NCBI GenBank assembly: GCA_963797005.1
Contig: CAWCOF010000025.1
Coordinates: 70,724-134,723 of the forward strand
DNA from: AWTP1-13 sp963797005
GTDB lineage: Bacteria; Pseudomonadota; Alphaproteobacteria; Rhizobiales; Hyphomicrobiaceae
DNA: 64,000 bases
Reading direction: 5' to 3'
Shown here: positions 44,368 to 56,229 of the stretch, in pieces
Layout: each line of letters starts with the position of its first letter
Numbering within the stretch: position 1 is the stretch's first letter
The notes under the pieces: model-generated
Told to the model about the DNA's origin: nothing
Database searches by the model: none
The model's input: only the letters and a program-made list of their open reading frames with translations
Position numbers and translations under genes: made by a program

Positions 44368-45180
44368 ATGTCGCTCCTCATCAAGCTCGCCGTCGGCGTC
44401 CTCATCGCCTACGCGCTGGTTGCCTGCGCGGCCTACTTCGGCCAGCGCCGCCTCATGTATTTCCCCGACCGCGTGCGCACGCCCCCGGCGCAGGCGGGCC
44501 TTGCCAATGTCGAGGAGCGCGTACTTCGAACGCCGGACGGAACGCGTCTCATTGCCTGGTACGGCAAGGCCAAGCCCGGCCAGCCAACGCTCCTCTATTT
44601 CCACGGTAACGGCGGCGGCCTCGCCGACCGCGCGCCGCGCATCGAGCGCTTCATGGCCGAGGGCTGGGGCGTCTACATGATGGCCTACCGCAGCTACGCC
44701 GGCAGCACCGGCCGCCCGTCGGAGCGGGCCAATGTCGCCGACGCGCGCCTCGCCTACAGCGCGCTGGTCCACGATGGCGTCGACCCCAAATCGATCATCC
44801 TCTACGGCGAGTCGCTGGGCTCGGGCGTTGCCGTGCGCATCGCCGCCGAGCGGCCGGTCGGCGGGCTCATCCTCGATGCGCCCTATACCTCGGTCGTGGA
44901 GCTCGCCGCACGGGCCTACCCCTACCTGCCGGTGCGCCAGCTCCTGTTGGACCGCTACGAAACGGATCAGGTAATCGCCCAGGTCAAGGCGCCGGTTCTG
45001 ATCCTGCACGGGGAGCGTGATGCCGTGATCCCGGTCGCCATGGGGCGCGCGCTGGCACGCCTGGCCAACGAGCCCAGGCGGCTGGTGACCTTCCCCAACG
45101 GCGGCCACAGCGATCTCTACGTCAACGGCAACAACGCGCTCGACGTCGTGCGGGACTGGGTCCGCGGCCTCGTGCAGTGA
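44368..45180 (+). CDS. Alpha/beta hydrolase (BEM46/ABHD13-like)
   Basis: 270 residues. An N-terminal membrane anchor (LIKLAVGVLIAYALVACAAYFG) precedes the hydrolase fold: FHGNGGGLADR (oxyanion loop), the nucleophile serine in LYGESLGSGVAV, the acidic residue in ILHGERDAVIPV and the histidine in FPNGGHSDLY. Likely a membrane-bound serine esterase or peptidase; substrate unknown. Ends convergent with rpsU. Confidence 0.88.
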   Translation: MSLLIKLAVGVLIAYALVACAAYFGQRRLMYFPDRVRTPPAQAGLANVEERVLRTPDGTRLIAWYGKAKPGQPTLLYFHGNGGGLADRAPRIERFMAEGWGVYMMAYRSYAGSTGRPSERANVADARLAYSALVHDGVDPKSIILYGESLGSGVAVRIAAERPVGGLILDAPYTSVVELAARAYPYLPVRQLLLDRYETDQVIAQVKAPVLILHGERDAVIPVAMGRALARLANEPRRLVTFPNGGHSDLYVNGNNALDVVRDWVRGLVQ

Positions 45181-45254
45181 CGGGCCCGCGCATGCGTAAA
45201 GGCCACCCCTCCATGCAGGAGAGGCGGCCCTGAAATCTTCGCGAGATCGGAAGG

Positions 45255-45632
45255 CTACCGAGGTGCACCGCCGCCGGAGTTGCCGCCGCCGCTGAAGCCA
45301 CCACCACCGCTGAAGCCGCCGCCACCGCCAAAGCCGCCACCGCCGCCGAAACCGCCGCTGCGCGGAGGCCCGCTACCCGGACGGCCGCCGCGTCCCGGTG
45401 CGCCCGGCTTCACCGGCGCCTTGCCCGGCAGCAGGCCTTCGCGCTGGGCGCGCTTGCGCGCCAGCTTGCGGGCCCGGCGCACCGCCTCGGCCTGCTCCCT
45501 GACGCGCTTCTCGGAGGGCTTCTCGTAGTAGTTCCGGAGCTTCATCTCACGGAAAATGCCCTCGCGCTGCATCTTCTTCTTCAGCGCCTTGAGGGCCTGA
45601 TCGACGTTGTTGTCGCGGACCTGAACCAGCAA
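45255..45632 (-). CDS. rpsU: 30S ribosomal protein S21 with glycine-rich C-terminal extension
   Basis: 125 residues. The first ~70 are S21 (VQVRDNNVDQALKALKKKMQREG, MKLRNYYEKPSEKRVREQAEAVRRARKLARK). The last ~45 are a low-complexity tail built of GGFGGGGGFGGGGGFSG units. The start is a TTG at 45632: an in-frame stop lies 18 nt upstream, no ATG or GTG is available in between, and GAGGAA sits at the right distance. Alphaproteobacterial S21 often has a basic tail, but this Gly/Phe repeat is unusual. Confidence 0.9.
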   Translation of the reverse strand: MLVQVRDNNVDQALKALKKKMQREGIFREMKLRNYYEKPSEKRVREQAEAVRRARKLARKRAQREGLLPGKAPVKPGAPGRGGRPGSGPPRSGGFGGGGGFGGGGGFSGGGGFSGGGNSGGGAPR

Positions 45633-45916
45633 GTGGTGCGTTCCTCATTCGTGCGTTGCAGATACTCGAAACGTGGGCCGGGACCAATGGCGCAAAGCGC
45701 CTGAAGCCGAAGCCCACGCGTTGGCTGTGCTTCTAGCAAGGCCCGGTTAAAATGTCCAACCAATCCGGCGCCTGGCGGGCGCCCTCGTCTTCGCAGGTGC
45801 GTTGCGGCCAAGCCATCATCCCCCCTCGCCATTCTCTCTCTCAATGTCCTGCAAAACCGCCCAGCATGCTATCACCGAGCCCTTGCAGGGCGAGGTGCCC
45901 GCGGAAGAGGAATGCC

Positions 45917-47332
45917 GTGACCGGTGCGCTGGCAGACTATCTCAATGGGGCGCTCGCCCGCTCGTCGGCGCCGGTGGAGGGAGCGGAGGGCGCCGTCGCC
46001 TGCCGGGAGCTGATCGCGCGGGCCGAGGCCGTCGCCCAGGAGCTGACCGCCACCAGGATCGCCCCGGCCGAGCCGGTCCTCGCCGTCACCGCCAACCGGC
46101 CCGCGGATCTGGCGACCATGCTTGGCATCTGGCTCGCCGGCGGCGTGGTGGTTCCGCTCCATGCCGATGCCGCCCCGAGCACGGCGGATGCGGTGCAGTG
46201 CGTGACGGGCGCACGGCTGCGCGTCGCGCCCGGCCGCATCGATGCCGTCGCCGACGCCCCGCCGCCGGAGCGGGAGCTGCTGCGCGATGCGGCCCTCGTC
46301 ATCTTCACCTCGGGGACCACCGGCAGGCCCAAGGGCGTCGTCATTGGTCACGACCGCTTCGCTGCCAAGCTGGGCGTGCTCGATCGGCTGCTGGGCCTGG
46401 CCGGCGAAGACAAGGTGGTGGTGCCGCTGCAGCTGACCTTCATCTTCGGCATCTGGGTCAGCGCGCTCGCTCTGGGGCGCGGCGCTCGTCTCGTGCTGAT
46501 TCCGAAGTTCACGCCCGACGCCGTGTCGCGGGCCCTGGGCCGGGACGGCACCGTGCTGGCGGCGGTGCCGACGATGCTCAGGGCCATGATGGGCACAAAG
46601 CTCGAGGCCCCCGCCTTGCGCGCGATCCTGACCGGCGGCGAGCTGCTTGCCGCCCCTCTCGGCGAGAGCGTGCGCGCGGCCCTCCCGCGATCCGGCATCT
46701 ACGACCTCTACGGCCTCACCGAGACGGGATCTTGCGACTTCTGCCTGCCGCCCGCCGGGCGCGAGGCGGGCGCCGGCTCGATCGGGCGGCCAACCGAAGG
46801 CGTCGACATCCGCATCGTGGGCGAAGATGGCCGCCCCGCCCCCAGCGGCACCGCTGGCGAGCTTCTGATCCGCTCGCCCTTCGGCATGCTGGGCTACCTG
46901 GACGACCCGGCGCTCACCGCGGCCTCCTTCGACGGCGGCTATTTCCGCACCGGCGACCTCGGCCGAATGCGCGCCGACGGCCGGGTGGAGATCGCCGGCC
47001 GCCTCAAGGACATCATCTCGCGCGGCGGCAACAAGATCGCGCCGGCCGAGATCGACGCCGTGCTCGCCGCTCACCCGGGCGTGGCTGCGGCGCTCACGGC
47101 CGGCGTGCCGGACGAGCGCCTCGGCGAAGCCGTCTGGGCGATCGTCGTGCCCAAGCCCGGTGCCGATCTGACGGCGGAGGCCCTGCGCCGCTGGGCGGCG
47201 GAGCGCCTCGAGAAATACAAGGTGCCGGACGCCATCCATGTCCGCGATGCCCTGCCGCTGGGGCCGACGGGCAAGGTGCAGCGTTCCGGCGTCGCCCGGG
47301 CAGCCCTCTCCGGCCCGAAGGGCGAGGGCTGA
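45917..47332 (+). CDS. Acyl-CoA synthetase (class I adenylate-forming enzyme)
   Basis: 471 residues from GTG 45917 behind GAGAGGAA-like sequence. AMP-binding signatures: the P-loop VIFTSGTTGRPKGVVIGHD, YDLYGLTETGSCDFC, YFRTGDLGRM, the hinge GRLKDIISRGGNKIAPAEID and the terminal catalytic lysine in GPTGKVQRS. About 50 residues shorter at the N-terminus than typical ligases. The box genes 2.7 kb downstream need a benzoate-CoA ligase, but the intervening IS/TA region makes a functional link uncertain; a malonate or other carboxylate substrate is equally possible. Confidence 0.85.
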   Translation: MTGALADYLNGALARSSAPVEGAEGAVACRELIARAEAVAQELTATRIAPAEPVLAVTANRPADLATMLGIWLAGGVVVPLHADAAPSTADAVQCVTGARLRVAPGRIDAVADAPPPERELLRDAALVIFTSGTTGRPKGVVIGHDRFAAKLGVLDRLLGLAGEDKVVVPLQLTFIFGIWVSALALGRGARLVLIPKFTPDAVSRALGRDGTVLAAVPTMLRAMMGTKLEAPALRAILTGGELLAAPLGESVRAALPRSGIYDLYGLTETGSCDFCLPPAGREAGAGSIGRPTEGVDIRIVGEDGRPAPSGTAGELLIRSPFGMLGYLDDPALTAASFDGGYFRTGDLGRMRADGRVEIAGRLKDIISRGGNKIAPAEIDAVLAAHPGVAAALTAGVPDERLGEAVWAIVVPKPGADLTAEALRRWAAERLEKYKVPDAIHVRDALPLGPTGKVQRSGVARAALSGPKGEG

Positions 47333-47655
47333 TTGCCTCGGCGATCGGCCTCTGGACCTTGCCAACAAGACCTATGTTTCACGTGAAACATCAGTGTTTT
47401 GTCAGGCCAGGATGATAAGAAACATGAAGGCGCTAGCCAGCCGACGCACGCGGCCAACATGCCTCCGACATGTGTCCAACATGACGAGGACAAGCGGCAA
47501 CCAGCGCCCAATAGCCTGTTCGCCAACCTGCCACCAAGATCGACAAAACCTCGCTGCGACCGGATTTGCCCAGCACGGTCGAAGCGTACTTCTCAGCGTC
47601 CAAGCTCACCTTCTTAGGTGAAGAAGGGACCAGAGAAGCCGGTAAAATCAAGGGC
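47333..47655. other. Intergenic region holding parS
   Basis: Apart from the parS site and the promoter of the next gene, I see no strong ORF. A 72-codon frame at 47399-47617 lacks an RBS and shows no recognisable domain. A hairpin CACCTTCTT-AGG-TGAAGAAGG-like sequence lies near 47611. Confidence 0.4.
47374..47391. other. parS: parS centromere site (ParB binding)
   Basis: ATGTTTCACGTGAAACAT is an 18-bp perfect palindrome; its inner 16 bp TGTTTCACGTGAAACA match the bacterial parS consensus TGTTNCACGTGAAACA without mismatch. parS sites are bound by ParB and cluster around the chromosomal origin. It lies 43 nt after the acyl-CoA synthetase stop, outside coding sequence. It suggests this window is close to oriC. 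Confidence 0.85.
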
Positions 47656-47684
47656 TTGCAAAGACGGCCTCGCGCGCTTATATT
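47656..47684 (+). promoter_or_regulatory. Sigma-70-type promoter of the DUF433 gene
   Basis: TTGCAA (47656-47661) and TATATT (47679-47684) with a 17-nt spacer, 25 nt upstream of the start codon. The region is AT-rich compared with the rest of the window. Confidence 0.6.
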
Positions 47685-47709
47685 CTATCTAGTTCGATAA
47701 ACATTTTGG

Positions 47710-48363
47710 ATGGAACAGCGGATGGCCGCACTTAGAGCCCTCAGGGACCAACTCCACAACCGCGAGTTCACTACAGCAGAGGCAAGCGCCATGCTTGGTC
47801 TCACTGCCGTGCAAGTTAACAACCTCATTGATGAGCTGGTGCCACTCGGCATCGCATCATCCAGAGACCGCAAGCGGGTCATCGAGTATCGCGGGCTATT
47901 CTCGCTGAAGCTGTGCCGCGACCTTATCAACTGGGATGTCGGGCCCGCCTTGAGGCACAAGGCTATTCAGGCCGCGCTGGATGCTCCCCGCAAAAAGTTT
48001 ATCGGCATCAGTGGCACAAACATCTCCGCCATGCAGGTCGGCAACTATCGAAGAGAAGCGAATGACCGTATTCGCGAATTGCAACAGGCAGAGGGCGCGA
48101 TTCTTAGCAAGCCGGAGATCATGCGGGGAGAGCCCTGCATAAAGGGTACGCGCGTTCCCGCCTATTGGGTGGCAGAGATCGTCGAGAGCGACGGGGCCTC
48201 GGAGGCTAGACGCACTTATCCGCAGCTCACGGACAAGCAGGTCAGGGCGGCGTATTTGTATGCTACGGCGAACCCACGGAGAGGTCGGCCGAGGGAGATC
48301 AAGTGGCCTTCCGAGCGAGCAATGAAGGGCCGTAGTAAAACGCGAACTGTTACCGTTCCTTGA
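47710..48363 (+). CDS. DUF433-domain antitoxin-like protein
   Basis: 217 residues from ATG 47710. The N-terminal part has a helix-turn-helix (FTTAEASAMLGLTAVQVNNLIDEL). The C-terminal ~75 residues are DUF433 (EIMRGEPCIKGTRVPAYWVAEIVE, YPQLTDKQVRAAYLYA), followed by a basic tail. DUF433 proteins are the usual antitoxin partner of DUF5615 PIN-like toxins. Such a toxin remnant lies 1.1 kb downstream, separated by a decayed insertion sequence. GC content and codon use differ from the neighbours. Confidence 0.8.
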   Translation: MEQRMAALRALRDQLHNREFTTAEASAMLGLTAVQVNNLIDELVPLGIASSRDRKRVIEYRGLFSLKLCRDLINWDVGPALRHKAIQAALDAPRKKFIGISGTNISAMQVGNYRREANDRIRELQQAEGAILSKPEIMRGEPCIKGTRVPAYWVAEIVESDGASEARRTYPQLTDKQVRAAYLYATANPRRGRPREIKWPSERAMKGRSKTRTVTVP

Positions 48364-48388
48364 GTACGACCGTAAATCCGCTAGGTAA

Positions 48389-49428
48389 GGCGAGGATGCC
48401 GTCGCGGTGGCGCATCACGGTGCGTGCAGCCTCCTTCATGGGATCGAGGCGTGATCGGATGGCCCAGCTGTACCAGCGGTCGAGGAAGAGAGCGACCCAG
48501 TCGCTGTTGGGCTGCTGGTAGATCTCCTGGAAGGCGAGTCGGATCGATAGGCCCGCGCCGTCTTCAAGTGCAGGCGCGTGAGGCTCGTGAGCTGCTCACG
48601 GCTTTCTGCCGACAGTGACGGCTCGTTCCTGAGCCAGAGATAGCGGCTGCGTTTGAGCTCGGGCCGTCCCCTGCTCTCGGCGCGGCGGACCTTGTCGACG
48701 GCGTCGTTGACGAGCTTGACCGCGTGGAACTTGTCGAAGGTGATCTCGGCCTCGGTGAGATTGTCGGTGACGCCCTTGATGAAGGCGCCGCTCATGTCGA
48801 TGCAGACCTGCTTGACGCGGCTGGCATCGCCGTTGTGGGCCTCCAGATCGTCGGCGAACGCTTCCACGGTATCGGCGCCCCGCCCCTCGGTGACGAACAG
48901 CACGCGGCGCTGATCCATATCGACGAACAGCGAGACGTAGTCGTGGCCGCGCCTGGCCGCCGTCTCGTCGATGGCGACGCGCTTCACATCCGCGTAATCG
49001 GCATGCTCGCGGGCCTGCTCGACCCAGTGGTGCAGCACGCGCCACATCCGGGTGTCGTGCTCGCCGAGGAGGCGTGCGGCGGCAGCGACCGGCATGGCCG
49101 TCATCAGCGTCATGGCGAGAGCCTCGAACAGCAGGGTGAAGCCGGAGCCCTGCCTCGCCCACGGCACGGCGATCTGTTTGACGCCGCAATCGGGGCACTC
49201 GATGCGGGCCACGCGCGCGTGCAGGAACGCCTGATGCTGGAAGAAGTCGAGGTGCCGCCACGTCTGCATTGAGGTGTCGTGCACCGGGCAGTCAGCCGTG
49301 CCGCATTGTGGACATGGGAACCGGCTGCCCCTGGCGAAGTCGATCTCGATATCGAGACGGCGTGCCTCGGCGTTGAATGCGCAGGCCTTGACCATCCACG
49401 GCGGGATCAGCCCAAGCGCCAGCTGCAT
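48389..49428 (-). pseudogene. ISL3-type transposase, decayed (frameshift and C-terminal truncation)
   Basis: Starts at ATG 49428 (MQLALGLIPPWMVKACAFN). N-terminal zinc finger (CPQCGTADCP and ECPDCG) and a DDE domain with VAIDETAARRGHDY, CIDMSGAFIKGV and FDKFHAVKLVNDAVD. After HLKTARAYR, near 48545, the frame changes by one base; IRLAFQEIYQQP, WVALFLDRWYSWAIRSRLDP and VMRHRDGILA then follow in the other frame. Homology stops at about 48389, before the usual ISL3 ending (NGxxEGLNSLIQ). I could not identify terminal inverted repeats or target duplications. The element separates a DUF433 antitoxin gene from its toxin. Confidence 0.85.
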
Positions 49429-49449
49429 CAGATCGGTGTCGCCTCCTGC
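48389..49449 (-). mobile_element. ISL3-family insertion remnant
   Basis: The span between the end of the antitoxin gene and the first toxin-like codon (ATT at 49450). The right border is only ~21 nt upstream of the transposase ATG; the left part is missing. Exact ends are uncertain. Confidence 0.6.
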
Positions 49450-49860
49450 ATTCTTGTTGACGAGAACCTAAGCCCCGCGCTGGCAGACGCAGCTGCCGAG
49501 CGGGGTTTTTCTTCTCTGGCGGTAGTGCGCCTTTGGAGATTGCGGGGGCGCGGCGATCATCTCGTGGCGCGCTACGCAATCAATCACGACATGATCCTCG
49601 TCACCAACAACATGGTCGATTTCGAGCAGATCTACCAAGAGATGGAAGCGCACCCTGGAATTGTTTTCTTTGTAGGCCATTCGAAGTTCCGCAAGACGGA
49701 GTGGCAGCTGAGGATGATGGAAATGGCCTTGGATGAAATTGAGGAACTTGAGCCAATCCAGCAGGCGTTAGTCATCACGGCGGTGCCAGCCGGTGGGCGC
49801 TCCGCGAGGTTGCATTCAGCTCGCTATTGTTTGCCAGATGTTGCGGCTGCCAACTGTTAG
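49450..49860 (+). pseudogene. DUF5615 (PIN-like) toxin, 5' end lost to the insertion
   Basis: About 136 residues, in frame from ILVDENLSPALADAAAERGF, the normal N-terminal motif of DUF5615 toxins (acidic Asp/Glu in the first strand), but the start codon and first residues are replaced by IS sequence. Further motifs are VRLWRLRGRGDHLVARYA and DMILVTNNMVDF (second acidic strand), and HPGIVFFVGH. The toxin normally overlaps or follows the DUF433 antitoxin directly. The frame reads through from the IS border, so residual expression from within the IS is conceivable but unlikely. Confidence 0.78.
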
Positions 49861-50022
49861 CAGTCGTAGTTTGCGCAGCCCGAGCCAAATCGAGCTTGCA
49901 TTATTGTGCATTACAGCCTAGCCTGACGGCATAATAATGCATATGGCCGCGCCGACCCCCGCGCCGGCCCCTGAGCGCGTCGGCGGGTGTGTTGCCGCGG
50001 CCCTTGCGGGAGTGAGACGAGG

Positions 50023-51708
<1,686 letters not shown>

Positions 51709-51715
51709 GACATCT

Positions 51716-51828
51716 CCCTCTCCCCGTCCTTACGGGGAGAGGGTCGGGGTGAGGGGCAGCGGCAAACGCCGGAGCAAGCTTCTGCCCCTCACCCTAACCC
51801 TCTCCCCACGGAAGTGTGGGGAGAGGGG
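51716..51828. repeat. REP element, family D (boxC-boxB)
   Basis: CCCTCTCCCCGTCCTTACGGGGAGAGGG ... GAGGGGCAG ... CTGCCCCTCACCC ... CTCTCCCCACGGAAGTGTGGGGAGAGG. It starts 7 nt after the boxC stop. Confidence 0.9.
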
Positions 51829-51853
51829 ACCGGACCGAGCAAGAGGAACGAAG

Positions 51854-53305
<1,452 letters not shown>

Positions 53306-53312
53306 TCGCAAT

Positions 53313-53433
53313 TCCCTCTCCCCATGCTTCTTCAGCATGGGGAGAGGGTTAGGGTGAGGGGCAGCGGCAAACTTGAGCGCGGCGCCTCGGGCTGCCCTCA
53401 CCCCAACCCCTCTTCCCGCAAGCGGGAGAGGGA
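53313..53433. repeat. REP element, family D (boxB-livK)
   Basis: CCCTCTCCCCATGCTTCTTC AGCATGGGGAGAGGG ... CTGCCCTCACCCCAACCCC ... TTCCCGCAAGCGGGAG AGGG. Slightly degraded right arm. Confidence 0.85.
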
Positions 53434-53524
53434 GACGCTGCCGCGCATCAAGCTTCGAGGCCCGCCACCCTTCCGTTAGGGTCGCGGACCGAGGGGAAAG
53501 TAGAGCACTTGGGAGGAACTACAG

Positions 53525-54697
53525 ATGAAGAGAACGATGATTGTCGCCGGCGCGGTGCTCGCGCTCGGGGCAGGGTCAGCGATGGCCCAGTCGAAGTCGG
53601 TGAAGATCGGCTTCATCAGCACGTTCAGCGGGCCCGTCGCCGTGATCGGCAACGACATGCGTAATTCCTTCGAGCTCGCGCTCGACCACATCGGCCGCAA
53701 GATGGGCGGCCTTCCGGTCGAGGTGATCTACGAGGACGACGGCTTCAAGCCGGAGATCGGCAAGCAGAAGAGCGAGAAGCTGGTCCAGTCCGACAAGGTC
53801 GACTTCGTGGTCGGCTACATCTGGTCGAACGTGCTGCTGGCCTCCTACAAGCCGGTGATCAATTCCAAGACGTTCCTGATCAGCGCCAATGCCGGCCCGC
53901 ACCAGATCGCCGGCGAATTGTGCTCGCCCTACTTCTTCTCGACGTCATGGCAGAACGACCAGACGCCGCAGGCGGTGGGCCTCTACATGAACCAGAAGGG
54001 CGTCAAGAACGTCTACCTGATCGGCCCCAACTATGCCGCCGGCAAGGACATGCTGGCCGGCGTCTCCTCCACCTTCAAAGGCAAGGTGGTCGGCCAGGAC
54101 CTGACCAAGTGGCCCACCCAGCTCGACTTCTCCGCCGAGCTGACCAAGGTGAAGGCGGCCAATCCCGAGGCGGTGTTCGTCTTCTATCCGGGTGCCGCCG
54201 GCGTGCAGTTCCTGAACCAGTACGCGCAGGCCGGCCTGAAGGGGAAGATCCCGCTCTACACCGCCTTCACCATCGACGCCCTATCGCTGCCGCGCCAGAA
54301 GGAGCTCGCCATCGGCGTGCCGGGCGCCCAGGAGTGGGTCAACGATCTGCCCAACGAAGCCAACAAGAAGTTCGTGGCCGACTTCAAGGCCAAGCACAAA
54401 GCCTATCCGTCCTTCTACGGCGCGCAGGCCTATGATGCCGTCGGCCTCATCAACAGCGCGGTGGTGGCGGTGAAGGGCGACCTCACCAAGAAGGACGCCA
54501 TGCGCGAGGAGATGAAGAAGGCCAACTACAAGTCGGTGCGCGGTCCTTACACGTACGGCAACAACCACTTCCCGATCCAGAACTTCTATCTGCAGGATGT
54601 GGTCAAGGACGGCGACGGCGTGCTGACGCTGAAAACCGTGGCGACCATCGTCAAGGACAGCCAGGACCGCTTCCACGACAAGTGCCCGATGAAGTGA
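53525..54697 (+). CDS. Liv-type ABC transporter substrate-binding protein
   Basis: 390 residues behind a strong GGGAGGA site. Signal peptide MKRTMIVAGAVLALGAGSAMA. Leu/Ile/Val-binding-protein fold (type I): VKIGFISTFSGPVAVIGNDMRN, the hinge region VDFVVGYIWSNVLLAS, and FFSTSWQNDQTPQAVGLYM. In box gene clusters of several proteobacteria such proteins bind benzoate or related aromatic acids, so it is the likely start of aromatic uptake here; substrate is inferred only from the neighbours. Confidence 0.9.
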   Translation: MKRTMIVAGAVLALGAGSAMAQSKSVKIGFISTFSGPVAVIGNDMRNSFELALDHIGRKMGGLPVEVIYEDDGFKPEIGKQKSEKLVQSDKVDFVVGYIWSNVLLASYKPVINSKTFLISANAGPHQIAGELCSPYFFSTSWQNDQTPQAVGLYMNQKGVKNVYLIGPNYAAGKDMLAGVSSTFKGKVVGQDLTKWPTQLDFSAELTKVKAANPEAVFVFYPGAAGVQFLNQYAQAGLKGKIPLYTAFTIDALSLPRQKELAIGVPGAQEWVNDLPNEANKKFVADFKAKHKAYPSFYGAQAYDAVGLINSAVVAVKGDLTKKDAMREEMKKANYKSVRGPYTYGNNHFPIQNFYLQDVVKDGDGVLTLKTVATIVKDSQDRFHDKCPMK

Positions 54698-54780
54698 TGA
54701 CTTGGTTCGCCGCGCAGCGTGCGTGAGCCATCCCGGCTCACGCACATTGTTTTTGTCAGGCGTGACGGAGACCTTGTCCC

Positions 54781-55298
54781 TTGGCGGGCAATCAGCGACC
54801 GGCAGGCTCGGCGTACGAGATCGCGCTCGCCAAGCGCGATGACATCGCCGGCATCCTCGACCTGCAGGAGGCGAACCTGCGCGAGAACGGCGGCACGCTG
54901 TCGGTGCGCTTTTCCCGCGAGTGGTTCCAGGCCGCGCTCGGCGACCTGCCGGTGATCGTGGCGCACCGGGACGGCCGCGTCGTCGGCTACCTCGTCTCCT
55001 CGTCGAAGGCGGCGCAGGCCATGCGCCCATCATCAAGGCCATGCTGGAGGCCTATCCGGGCGAGGCGGATGCCTATCTCTACGGCCCCATCTGCATCGCC
55101 GAGACCGAGCGCGGACAGAACCTGCCCGCGATGCTGATGGCCGACCTGCGGGCCCGGCTGCCCGGCCGGGAGGGCATCACCTTCATCCGTCGCGACAACG
55201 TGGCCTCGCTGCGTGCGCACGCCAGGATCGGCATGCGCGAGGTCGCCGAGTTCGACCACGGCGGCGCATCGGTTGTCGTCGTCACCCACCGCGGCTAG
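54781..55298 (+). CDS. GNAT-family N-acetyltransferase (single-base frameshift near 55019)
   Basis: About 172 residues when two frames are joined. The first frame, from a TTG at 54781, covers YEIALAKRDDIAGILDLQEANLRENGG and VIVAHRDGRVVGYLV. After SKAAQA the second frame continues with APIIKAMLEAYPG, IAETERGQNLPAMLMADLRARL (acetyl-CoA loop) and DNVASLRAHARIGMREVAEF. Adding one C in GCCATGCGCCC restores the reading. The start codon is uncertain because no good ATG exists. It sits inside the liv operon, between the binding protein and livH; its role there is unknown. Confidence 0.7.
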
Positions 55299-55311
55299 AG
55301 CAGGATCGGTC

Positions 55312-56229
55312 ATGCTGCTCCTGCTCGAACAGTTCCTGAACGGCCTCCAGTTCGGCCTCCTGCTCTTCCTGCTCGCCGCCGGGCTGACGCTGGTGTTCGG
55401 CATCATGGATCTGGTGAACCTGGCGCACGGCTCGCTCTACATGCTGGGCGCCTATTTCGCCGCCACCTTCATCGCGCTCACCGGCTCGTTCCTCGGCGGC
55501 GTGGTGCTGGCGCTGCTGGCGACGCTGCTCGCCGGCATGGCGGTCGAGGTGATCGCCATCCGCCGCCTCTACGGGCGCGACCATCTCGACCACGTGCTCG
55601 CCACCTTCGGCCTCATCCTCTTCTTCAACGAGCTGGTGCGCCTCGTCTGGGGCCCGGCCGGCATGAACGTGAACCTGCCCCCCTGGCTCAACACCTCCGT
55701 CGAGATCCTCCCCGGCGTCACCTACTCCATGTATCGCCTGTCGATCATCATCGTCGCGCTGCTGGTCGCGCTCGCGCTCTATCTCGTCATCATGCGCACA
55801 AGAGTCGGCATGCTGATCCGCGCCGGCGCCTCCAACCGCGAGATGGCGGGCGCGCTCGGCGTCAACATCAAGCTGCTCTTTACCTTCGTGTTCGGGGTGG
55901 GCGCGGCGCTGGCGGGCCTCGCCGGGCTGATGCAGGCCGCCATCCTCACGGCCCAGATCGGCATGGGCGAGAACATCTTGATCCTCGCCTTCGTCGTCAT
56001 CATCATCGGCGGCATCGGCTCGATCCGCGGCGCCTTCGTCGCCGCCATCTTCGTCGGCCTCATCGACACCGTCGGCCGCGCCTTCCTGCCCGACATGCTG
56101 GAGGCGATCCTGAGCCCCGCCGCCGCCGCCACCGTCGCCCCCGCGCTCTCCTCGATGCTGATCTACATGGTGATGGCGGTGATCCTCGTGCTGCGGCCCG
56201 AGGGCCTGTTCCCGGCCGCCCACCGATGA
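55312..56229 (+). CDS. Branched-chain-type ABC transporter permease (LivH-like)
   Basis: 305 residues from ATG 55312. About eight membrane helices; signatures LVFGIMDLVNLAHGSLYMLGAY and the EAA-like loop REMAGALGVNIKLLFTFVFGVGAALAGLAG. Start is 14 nt after the GNAT stop; the short sequence TAGAGCAGGAT between them resembles the end of repeat C and also supplies the RBS. Overlaps livM by 4 nt. Confidence 0.92.
   Translation: MLLLLEQFLNGLQFGLLLFLLAAGLTLVFGIMDLVNLAHGSLYMLGAYFAATFIALTGSFLGGVVLALLATLLAGMAVEVIAIRRLYGRDHLDHVLATFGLILFFNELVRLVWGPAGMNVNLPPWLNTSVEILPGVTYSMYRLSIIIVALLVALALYLVIMRTRVGMLIRAGASNREMAGALGVNIKLLFTFVFGVGAALAGLAGLMQAAILTAQIGMGENILILAFVVIIIGGIGSIRGAFVAAIFVGLIDTVGRAFLPDMLEAILSPAAAATVAPALSSMLIYMVMAVILVLRPEGLFPAAHR

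Noticed and set aside
47399..47617. 72-residue ORF next to parS
   Set aside because: No RBS, no domain and no compositional signal; it starts within the parS flank.
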